DNA of 40,294 bases from the IMG/VR virus record IMGVR_UViG_3300027522_000010, positions 1-40,294 of that record; one strand, 5' to 3'. Under the pieces are notes generated by a model. It saw only the letters and a list, made by a program, of their open reading frames with translations. It was not told the origin of the DNA and did not search any database. This DNA is from a virus. Of this stretch, positions 34,643 to 40,294 are shown piece after piece (within the stretch, counting starts at the first letter, position 1; the number at the start of each line of letters is the position of its first letter). The position numbers and the translations under genes were made by a program.

Positions 34643-36453
34643 TGAAATACTTATTCACACTATTACTACTAGTAAACATAGCGTTTGCTCAATGTCCTAA
34701 CGGAACTTATGTAAACATAGTTATTAATCCGGATCAATACCCAATTGAAACATCTTGGGCTATAGTTGATTACTTTGAAGATACTATTGCTACAGGTGGT
34801 CCTTACGACGATATAGTTGGATACGAACCACAGCTAATGCAAGTATGTATACCTAATGGTGATTACTTGTTTAATATATCCGATCAATATGGTGATGGTG
34901 TTGCTGGTAGTTTATGGGGTGGACAAGATGGATCTTACTATGTAGTGCATTGTGGTGATACTATAGTGCAACCAGACTCTGCTAACTTTGGCTTCGCTGC
35001 TTTTCATGGGTTTACACTAGATGATTGTGCTCCGGCACCGCCATTGTATGGTTGCATGGATGATAACTACATAGAATTTTTACCTGTAGCTACTGTTGAT
35101 ACAGGTATGTGTTTCATTGAGAAAGTATTTGGCTGTACAGAAGAAGACGCGTTTAACTATGATGAGTATGCTAACACTGATATTACAGTTGATAGCTGCT
35201 TACACACGCTAGAACTTACAGATTTAGCTGGTAACGGTTGGGCTGGCGCTTACGTACAAGTTATACAAGGCTATAATTCTTTGGGTGTATTCACGCTAGA
35301 AGATGGCTTTGACACTACGTTTACATTTAGCTTAGATATATCGCAAGTAATAGAGGTTATATTCTTTACGACACAACAATCGCAGTTTACTTCAGTACAG
35401 TGTGGCTACACTTTGTACTCAGAAGAACACCTTACTATATACGAGCCAGGAGGATTTGCTAATCCACTTATACCTTTTCAACCAGTGCTTGGCATGCCTT
35501 ATTGTGGTAATAGCTGCATAGATAAAATATATGGCTGTACGGATGATACAGCTTTAAATTACAACGAGAGTGTGAATACAGATGACGAGAGTTGCTACTA
35601 CGTTTCTGGGTGTACTAATCCAATATACCTAGAGTATAACGCAGACGCTGACTTTGATAACGGAACCTGTGAAACGCTCGTGGTTCTAGGTTGCATGGAT
35701 GAAGCAGCCTTGAATTATAACCCTGAAGCAAACACAGAACTAAATGGCTCTTGTGTTGATGTAGTTTTAGGATGTATGAGTGAGTTAGCGTTTAACTTTA
35801 ATCCTAACGCAAACGTAGATGACGGCTCGTGTATAGCATACTCGTATGGTTGCACTGATCCTACCGCATTTAATTACGACGCTGATGTTAACACTGACAA
35901 CGGTAGTTGTATAGAAATTATTAACGGCTGTATTGATAGTACAGCTATGAACTACAATCAACTTGCAAACACTGATAATAACTCTTGTATTTATCCACTG
36001 CCTGGTTGTACTGACGCGACCGCTGAGAATTATAATATATCGGCTAACGTGTCAGACTCTAGTTGCTACTATTCTGCTGGTTGTAGTGTTGGTGATATAT
36101 ACTATATTCCTAATGAGTGTTTTAGCTGGGTAATAGAAGTTGACGAGCTATGTTGTAATGCTGAGTGGGATAATACATGTGTAACACTATACGAATACTG
36201 TGTTGACGGATGGACTGGCCCAACTAACATTGCAGAGCTTAGAAGCAATTTAATTATATATCCTAACCCTACAAGTGATTATATAAACATCAGTAAGAAA
36301 GTTGACGCTAAAGCGTTTAATACCCTTGGCAAGCTTATATTATCTAAAAAACAAACAAACGTCCTAGACTTATCTAGTTTTGAATCTGGAATTTACAACG
36401 TTATACTTAAATATAACAATATAATAATTAACAAAAGAATTATAAAACAATAA
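34642..36453 (+). CDS. T9SS-targeted, Cys-repeat surface/secreted protein
   Basis: This 603-residue protein has an N-terminal signal peptide (MKYLFTLLLLVNIAFA, then Q17) for Sec export. Residues 535-603 are a type A T9SS sorting domain (IIYPNPTSDYINIS at the start, a central FNTLGKLIL, then SSFESGIYNVIL and NKRIIK), which would carry it through the host outer membrane. In between are two GDG/GNG modules (about 78-110 and 190-290) and nine copies of a roughly 24-residue repeat G-C-x-D-x-x-A-x-N-Y-x-x-x-A-N-x-D-x-x-S-C. Two copies lie between the modules and seven in tandem at about 297-478. A Cys-rich block (ELCCNAEWDNTCVTLYEYC) precedes the sorting domain. These elements are common in secreted proteins of marine Bacteroidota. 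It was probably acquired from a host and may coat or modify the infected cell surface. Confidence 0.9.
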   Translation: MKYLFTLLLLVNIAFAQCPNGTYVNIVINPDQYPIETSWAIVDYFEDTIATGGPYDDIVGYEPQLMQVCIPNGDYLFNISDQYGDGVAGSLWGGQDGSYYVVHCGDTIVQPDSANFGFAAFHGFTLDDCAPAPPLYGCMDDNYIEFLPVATVDTGMCFIEKVFGCTEEDAFNYDEYANTDITVDSCLHTLELTDLAGNGWAGAYVQVIQGYNSLGVFTLEDGFDTTFTFSLDISQVIEVIFFTTQQSQFTSVQCGYTLYSEEHLTIYEPGGFANPLIPFQPVLGMPYCGNSCIDKIYGCTDDTALNYNESVNTDDESCYYVSGCTNPIYLEYNADADFDNGTCETLVVLGCMDEAALNYNPEANTELNGSCVDVVLGCMSELAFNFNPNANVDDGSCIAYSYGCTDPTAFNYDADVNTDNGSCIEIINGCIDSTAMNYNQLANTDNNSCIYPLPGCTDATAENYNISANVSDSSCYYSAGCSVGDIYYIPNECFSWVIEVDELCCNAEWDNTCVTLYEYCVDGWTGPTNIAELRSNLIIYPNPTSDYINISKKVDAKAFNTLGKLILSKKQTNVLDLSSFESGIYNVILKYNNIIINKRIIKQ

Positions 36454-36457
36454 CAAC

Positions 36458-36850
36458 ATGGCAACATTAACACCAACATTAACGCTTAGCAGCACAGATA
36501 TAACTTCTGATCCATTAAGCTTTACAGTAACTGATAGTTTAACCGTGGTATCACCAACAATAGGTATATCAAGAGAATCAGTTACAACTACAGGCGGTAA
36601 TCATATTATAGTTCCAAACTTAGACTCACCTAGATACGTTTATCTAAAACATACTGCCTTAAACGCTGCTGGTTCAAGCTCTGGAGCTGATAAAGTAATA
36701 GTAGAAACGGCTGATGGTACTCAATTAATAGAATTAAAAACTGGTGAATTTGCTTTTTTTCCTTTTTACGCGGGCGGCGCAGGCAAGCTGCAGCTTCAAG
36801 CTTCTGCTAACACAGTACAGATTGAATACGCTTTCTTTACTAGAGGATAG
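36458..36850 (+). CDS. small beta-rich phage protein (structural or appendage component)
   Basis: This 130-residue protein is Thr/Ser-rich and beta-looking. It has PNLDSPRYVYLKHTALNAAG, then ADGTQLIELKTGEFAFFPF and a closing strand KLQLQASANTVQIEYAFFTRG with a Gly-rich turn before it. This pattern (a strand-rich protein ending in V-x-I-E-Y-A-F-F) is familiar from small proteins in marine phage tail modules; I know of no proven role. It has no signal peptide, unlike the four genes before it, so the envelope cassette ends at 36453. The start follows ACAACATGG without a Shine-Dalgarno sequence. Confidence 0.7.
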   Translation: MATLTPTLTLSSTDITSDPLSFTVTDSLTVVSPTIGISRESVTTTGGNHIIVPNLDSPRYVYLKHTALNAAGSSSGADKVIVETADGTQLIELKTGEFAFFPFYAGGAGKLQLQASANTVQIEYAFFTRG

Positions 36851-36853
36851 TAT

Positions 36854-37321
36854 ATGAAACTAGAAGTGTTAAGATTTAGCTCACAGGTAGATTCTACTTC
36901 GGGACTATTATTTGAAGTTACAGATATTAGAAAACATTTTTTGTGTTACACTCTTGAAGACGAGCGCAGAGCGTTCAAGGTAAAGGGTGAGACTAGAGTT
37001 CCAGCAGGAACATATAAAATTGAACTAAGAACTGAAGGAGGATTTCATGGAAGATACGACAAAAAGTATCCTGGCGTACACATTGGTATGTTGCACATAC
37101 AAGACGTACCTAACTTTGAATATATACTAATACACACTGGTAATACTGATGAGCATACCGCTGGTTGCTTGATAGTTGGTGATGCTCAAGAGAACAATAA
37201 AATAATAGCTGACGGTTTCGTAGGTAAGTCTGTTAACGCTTACAAAAGAATATATCCTAGCATTGCTAAGGCAATACAACAAGGAGAAGAAGTAACAATA
37301 ACATATATAGATCACGACTAA
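36854..37321 (+). CDS. DUF5675-like protein, candidate cell-wall (lysis) enzyme
   Basis: This 155-residue protein matches the DUF5675 pattern as I know it: L-E-D-E-x-R (residues 35-39), R-V-P-A-G-T-Y-K-I near 51-59, an H-G-R-Y-D-K-K-Y-P-G segment, HIGMLHIQDVPNFEYILIH, and the core H94-x-G-N-T-D-x-H-T-x-G-C105-L. The His...Gly-Cys arrangement resembles the active site of L,D-transpeptidase (YkuD) enzymes, so a murein-directed activity is a reasonable guess; the family itself is formally of unknown function. No other endolysin candidate is seen in the window. It lies after the membrane/envelope genes and joins the next gene by TAATG. Cytoplasmic unless released by a holin, since no signal peptide is present. 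Confidence 0.65.
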   Translation: MKLEVLRFSSQVDSTSGLLFEVTDIRKHFLCYTLEDERRAFKVKGETRVPAGTYKIELRTEGGFHGRYDKKYPGVHIGMLHIQDVPNFEYILIHTGNTDEHTAGCLIVGDAQENNKIIADGFVGKSVNAYKRIYPSIAKAIQQGEEVTITYIDHD

Positions 37322-37821
37322 TGGGAACACTAAAAATTAGCATAACAGAAAACATAAACGTTTCTAAAGGAGGGTTTCAATATAACTATACTACAAAAGG
37401 AGCTGATTTTGATTTAGAGATAGCAAACGTAGACGCTTATAACGCTCAGACTGTTAACATAGGAACTGGCTTTACTCAAGTAGCTAAGTTTACTTCTGGA
37501 GCAACTCAAGTTATGGGTACGTACGACTCTGCTAAGCTAAAGTACATGAGATTTAGAAATACTCACGCTAGCTCTACGTTAACGCTTCAGTTGAGCGACT
37601 CTACCAACAACAAGCAAATAAACCACAAAATATTAGCTGGAGAAGCAATGTATTTTACTACTTTGGTTTTTGATTGCAATTCTTCTACTACGGTGCCAGC
37701 CACTGCGGTAACACAAGGCACGTCTAACTTAGCTGGACTAGCGGCAACTGCAGATGAAGTTCAAATAAAATCTTCCACGGGCACCGTTAGTGTAGACACA
37801 CTAATAGCGTATGACTTGTAA
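37321..37821 (+). CDS. small beta-rich phage protein of unknown function
   Basis: This 166-residue protein is rich in Thr, Ala and Asn, with strands such as LKISITENINVSKGG at the start and KYMRFRNTHASSTLTLQL, then INHKILAGEAMYFTT. It has no signal peptide, cysteine cluster or catalytic motif. General build and position resemble the 130-residue protein two genes upstream, so both may be components or partners of the tail-fibre protein that follows. Both of its ends are TAATG junctions, so its translation is probably coupled to the DUF5675-like and the fibre genes. Confidence 0.65.
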   Translation: MGTLKISITENINVSKGGFQYNYTTKGADFDLEIANVDAYNAQTVNIGTGFTQVAKFTSGATQVMGTYDSAKLKYMRFRNTHASSTLTLQLSDSTNNKQINHKILAGEAMYFTTLVFDCNSSTTVPATAVTQGTSNLAGLAATADEVQIKSSTGTVSVDTLIAYDL

Positions 37822-39092
37822 TGGCTAAAAAACAAAAAAGAAGAGGTACGAGTGGTGTAGGCTATATTGGCAAGAAAATAGAAACAGAGATTAGAGAGTT
37901 TTCTTCTGATATTTTTTTTAACAAAGCCAAAGCTAGCGCTGCTGGAGGATTAACCACCTTAGCATTTGACTCTAGCGGAAAAGTAATAAAAGAACTTCAA
38001 CCTAGAAGAATTAATAATCTACCAGATACTAATGCGGCCTTTGTTGTCAGCGATTTTTTTCAATCAGGCATTAACTTAAACTTAGCGGAAGGTACAACGG
38101 GTGGCGTAACAGCTAATAGAACACACCAAATGCCTACTGCTACTGAGTTTGTTAACAACGCCTTGTTTGATCAGCATTCTGCTTTTGAATTTATTATAGT
38201 AAATCTAGACGACGAGTTTAATGTTGAGCCAACCACTAACACGGGTTTAACTTTAATTGGATCAATGAGGGTTTCTCCTAGCACATCTGCAACTTTTTTG
38301 TGTATTAGAACTTCTTCAAAGTCAGCAACAGACGCTGTTACTATTGTAAGAGCTGCAAGCGATGCTTTTGATCCTGCTGAAGTTGGAGATATAACGGCTG
38401 TTGTAGCTGGAACAAACTTAACTGGTGGAGCAACAACAGGTTCTGCTACTATAAATTTAGCTAATGCTAGCGCTTCTGCAAAAGGAGCAGTGGAGCTAGC
38501 AACAACTGCTGAAGCTGATTCAGGAACTGATACAGCTAGAGCTATTACAGCAGCGGGTTTAAAGTCTCATGTTGATGCTAGATTTAGTTATCAAAACATA
38601 AGCTTCACTGGTCAATCAACTGTTCCCTCAGATGGTGATTGGATGACGGTGTCTAACAATGGTATATCTAATCACACTTGGAATACAAACCTAGGATCAG
38701 GAGGTACTTCTGTTGGAAGCACTACTGTAACAATACCAACAGGACAAATATGCCAAGGCATTATAGTGCCTTATGATTGTGTTCTAGTAGGATTTGCTAG
38801 CTTAATTAGAAGCGTAGGTAATCATCAATCTAAAGTAGGCCTAGCGGTTGGAGTTCCAACTTACAATGATTTTGCAACGTTTGATTGCACACTAAGAGCG
38901 TATAACGCTGCGGATATTAGCGCTGGCCCAGACTCTAACTATAGTCAAAGACCGGTTAGAGCAGATTTTCTTACTGCTAATTACGCTATGTCAGCTGGAC
39001 ATGTTATATTTCCTTTGATTGGAAGTGTAGCTAGTAACTCAAGATCAGTACAATGGAACTGTACTTTAGTTCTTAAAACATTAATACCATAA
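37821..39092 (+). CDS. tail-fibre-like protein
   Basis: This 423-residue protein has a basic N-terminus (MAKKQKRRGTSG), which could dock to the virion, and a middle segment INLANASASAKGAVELATTA ... DTARAITAAGLKSH at about residues 208-250. That phrase (A-S-x-x-x-K-G-x-V-E-L-A-T, then T-x-x-x-x-x-T-x-x-G-L) is the phage fibre repeat found in T7-like, T4-like and Mu-like tail fibres. The C-terminal 170 residues are a beta-rich head with Gly/Ser/Thr-rich loops (NLGSGGTSVGSTTVTIPTG) that may bind the receptor. It could be a second adhesin besides the BACON-like appendage. It ends in a TAATG junction with the 50-residue gene. Confidence 0.75.
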   Translation: MAKKQKRRGTSGVGYIGKKIETEIREFSSDIFFNKAKASAAGGLTTLAFDSSGKVIKELQPRRINNLPDTNAAFVVSDFFQSGINLNLAEGTTGGVTANRTHQMPTATEFVNNALFDQHSAFEFIIVNLDDEFNVEPTTNTGLTLIGSMRVSPSTSATFLCIRTSSKSATDAVTIVRAASDAFDPAEVGDITAVVAGTNLTGGATTGSATINLANASASAKGAVELATTAEADSGTDTARAITAAGLKSHVDARFSYQNISFTGQSTVPSDGDWMTVSNNGISNHTWNTNLGSGGTSVGSTTVTIPTGQICQGIIVPYDCVLVGFASLIRSVGNHQSKVGLAVGVPTYNDFATFDCTLRAYNAADISAGPDSNYSQRPVRADFLTANYAMSAGHVIFPLIGSVASNSRSVQWNCTLVLKTLIP

Positions 39093-39244
39093 TGGCAGAT
39101 ATAAAAACAATGACACAAGAGTTGACTGATATGTCAGTTGACGTAGAACAATCAATGCTTAGTGGTGACTACGTTGAAGTTGTTGCTATATTAAAAAAAA
39201 TAGTAGAAAAGCTAAACGAAGTGGTAGTTAAAGTTAATGAATAA
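39092..39244 (+). CDS. 50-residue helical protein, possible fibre chaperone or accessory
   Basis: ATG at 39092 shares its A with the TAA of the fibre gene (TAATG), and the frame runs 50 codons to TAA at 39242-39244. The product is an acidic, two-helix peptide (MADIKTMTQELTDMSVDVEQ, then a helix with VVAILKKIVEKLNEVV) that could form a coiled coil. Tight coupling to a tail-fibre gene suggests a trimerisation helper or a small virion part. Evidence is coding context only. Confidence 0.6.
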   Translation: MADIKTMTQELTDMSVDVEQSMLSGDYVEVVAILKKIVEKLNEVVVKVNE

Positions 39245-39294
39245 TTGACAATTTTTTAACATAAAAAAACAGCAACAATTAATTTAAGGTAATT

Positions 39295-39669
39295 ATGGCA
39301 GCAATAGATACGGTACAACTTTCTGGTGAAAACTTCTTAAATATAGGTAGAAAAAACATAGAGGGATTAATAGTTGCAAACACTGACACAAGCGACTTGA
39401 CTTTTGACCTTGTTCTTGGCGTTGACACTTTAGAGGGTGGAACTAGCACCACTGGAGCGGTTTACATAATAAAAGAAATACAAGTGCCAGTAGGAGGTAG
39501 CTTAGTTTGGGATGATGATAATGTTTTATCTGATCTATTTAAAGGCACAAGCACTATATCAGGCTACGACTACAGCACTAATAGTTTTGAGGTTGTTAGT
39601 GATCTTACTTTTCTAATAAAACTAAATGATTCTGGTTCTACAGCTAGCGTTGTGCTTAGAAGAAATTAA
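39295..39669 (+). CDS. small beta-rich phage protein, last gene of the plus-strand late block
   Basis: This 124-residue protein is acidic and strand-rich (NIEGLIVANTDTSDLTFDLVLG, VYIIKEIQVPVGGSLVWDD) and ends with LTFLIKLNDSGSTASVVLRRN. The sequence I-V-P-x-G-x-S-L-V-W-like turn and the closing strand are of a type seen in small decoration or tail proteins of marine phages, but no function is established. It has its own 50-base AT-rich leader instead of a TAATG junction. It is the last plus-strand gene before the convergent region at about 39.7 kb. Confidence 0.65.
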   Translation: MAAIDTVQLSGENFLNIGRKNIEGLIVANTDTSDLTFDLVLGVDTLEGGTSTTGAVYIIKEIQVPVGGSLVWDDDNVLSDLFKGTSTISGYDYSTNSFEVVSDLTFLIKLNDSGSTASVVLRRN

Positions 39670-39694
39670 ATAACAATTTCTTAATGTTGCTTTG

Positions 39695-39739
39695 ATATAA
39701 AAAACGGCCCATAAAGTAATTATATACCTTATGGACCGT
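39695..39739 (-). terminator. terminator for the minus-strand (Hc1/RNR) transcript
   Basis: ACGGCCCATAA at 39704-39714 pairs with TTATGGACCGT at 39729-39739 (11 bp, one C-A mismatch) around a 14-base AT-rich loop. Read on the minus strand, the stem is followed by a T run (the complement of A39699-A39704), so it fits an intrinsic terminator for leftward transcription. On the plus strand it is followed by AAAATTG and would be weak. Confidence 0.65.
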
Positions 39740-39769
39740 AAAATTGATATAAGCAACTTGCTTTACGTG

Positions 39770-39786
39770 ACGATAATGATTATCGT
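39770..39786. repeat. 17-base perfect palindrome in the convergent region
   Basis: ACGATAAT and ATTATCGT face each other around a single central G, with CGT/ACG flanks (39766-39768 and 39789-39791) that extend the symmetry after a short mismatch. It lies between the minus-strand Hc1 stop and its terminator. It could be a protein-binding site or part of an RNA hairpin. Confidence 0.6.
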
Positions 39787-39801
39787 TTACGCTTTAGCCA
39801 T

Positions 39802-39993
39802 TTAAGCTGCTACAGCATTCTTCTTCTCTTGAACTTCAATTCTAACTTTTTGAGCTAGATCTTTGATAGTCTGCATGTTCTTACGAACTCTTGTACCAGC
39901 AGAAGAATTTCCATCTTCAAACTTTTCTAAATCGTTAATACCTTGCTCTAAGGCTACTAACATGTTGTTGTACGTTCTTTGTAATTCCGTCAT
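39802..39993 (-). CDS. histone H1-like (Hc1-type) DNA-binding protein
   Basis: This 63-residue protein is helical. Its core D-G-N-S-S-A-G-T-R-V-R-K-N-M-Q-x-I-K-x-L-A-Q (residues 27-48) fits the Hc1 family found in Chlamydiae and widely in Bacteroidota, where G-N-x-x-A-G-T-R-x-R-K is the signature. Such proteins bind and compact DNA. This one is short and less lysine-rich than the chlamydial protein, like the small Bacteroidota versions. It lies 20 bases downstream of the ribonucleotide reductase gene on the same strand and is followed by a terminator, so the two are probably co-transcribed. It could organise phage or host DNA or modulate transcription; the role is inferred. Confidence 0.78.
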   Translation of the reverse strand: MTELQRTYNNMLVALEQGINDLEKFEDGNSSAGTRVRKNMQTIKDLAQKVRIEVQEKKNAVAA

Positions 39994-40013
39994 AATAAAT
40001 ATATTAAATTAAA

Positions 40014-40294
40014 TTAAACTACTTCACAGTTACCACCAGCACAAGCAAGCTCGCCTGATAGATCTGTGTTGTCATCTAGCTCAACCACTTTGGTTAAGTC
40101 TACATTAGATAACACTTTCGACATTTCATTAAACTTAGCTTCGTCAATGTCTTCAAACGGAGCCTGCGTGTATGTACCGCCGTTGTAAGGCAATACAGAT
40201 AAACCATTGTAATGGTTTCTATTCTCCCACATCCATTTTCCAGCTTCATCCCACTCATCCTCTCGTAAGGAGATCGTAGCCGAAACATTATGGC
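40014..40294 (-). CDS. ribonucleotide reductase, C-terminal part (gene continues beyond window)
   Basis: The frame is open from the window edge to TAA at 40014-40016, so only the last roughly 92 residues are present; the ATG at 40232 is internal. The visible part reads HNVSATISL, then W-D-E-A-G-K-W-M-W-E-N-R, YNGLSVLPYNGGTY and QAPFEDI. These belong to the end of the barrel of ribonucleotide reductases, most like the adenosylcobalamin-dependent (class II) phage enzymes. The tail ends in C-A-G-G-N-C-E, the C-terminal cysteine pair that re-reduces the active site. The enzyme makes deoxyribonucleotides for phage DNA synthesis. The class assignment is less sure than the family, because the cofactor-binding parts lie outside. 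Confidence 0.88.
   Translation of the reverse strand, partial: HNVSATISLREDEWDEAGKWMWENRNHYNGLSVLPYNGGTYTQAPFEDIDEAKFNEMSKVLSNVDLTKVVELDDNTDLSGELACAGGNCEVV

Noticed and set aside
39245-39250. TTGACA resembling a -35 box
   Set aside because: No matching -10 hexamer at the proper distance, and the probable host group uses a different promoter consensus.
1-40294. tRNA genes, CRISPR arrays, IS elements, integrase or attachment sites
   Set aside because: I saw no cloverleaf, spaced direct repeats, terminal inverted repeats or recombinase motifs anywhere in the window.

Overview
The window is most of the late, virion-building half of a short-tailed, tailed-phage genome whose host is very probably a marine member of the Bacteroidota (Flavobacteriia). 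The phage assignment rests on a contiguous packaging and head set (terminase large subunit, portal, scaffold-like protein, major capsid protein), connector and nozzle-like proteins, tail appendages and internal virion proteins. The host assignment rests on a protein with an N-terminal signal peptide and a C-terminal type IX secretion (T9SS) type A sorting domain, on BACON-like endings in a tail protein, on AT-rich start regions without clear Shine-Dalgarno sequences, and on one good TTTG / TAnnTTTG promoter match. No integrase, tRNA, IS element or CRISPR array is visible. The head genes resemble the crAss-like and related marine Bacteroidota podoviruses, but that placement is an inference.

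Layout. 1-246: end of a LamG-like structural gene. 306-1617: four small genes, including a duplicated GroES-like protein and a helical candidate small terminase subunit. 1617-8977: terminase, portal, scaffold-like protein and major capsid protein, closed by a strong intrinsic terminator. 9049-22167: conserved unknown protein, connector-like proteins (one with a carbohydrate-binding-like insertion), a 1773-residue nozzle-like protein, a 1480-residue BACON-like appendage and a small beta protein. 22206-32985: three proteins of internal (ejected) type, ending with a 2860-residue multi-enzyme protein that carries metallopeptidase, PD-(D/E)XK nuclease-like and HAD phosphatase-like motifs. 33005-36453: a cell-envelope cassette with an outer-membrane-barrel-like protein, a membrane-anchored coiled coil, a periplasmic thioredoxin fold without its cysteines, and the T9SS-targeted Cys-repeat protein. 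36458-39669: small beta-rich proteins, a DUF5675-like candidate lysis protein, a tail-fibre-like protein and a 50-residue helical protein.

Every gene up to 39669 is on the plus strand. At about 39.7 kb transcription becomes convergent. On the minus strand lie a histone H1-like (Hc1) protein and the C-terminal end of a ribonucleotide reductase, which start the DNA-metabolism module beyond the window. Seven plus-strand junctions are TAATG, where the stop and start codons share one base, which suggests translational coupling.

The most interesting material is the envelope cassette (33005-36453), in particular the phage-encoded T9SS substrate, and the giant virion protein (24403-32985).
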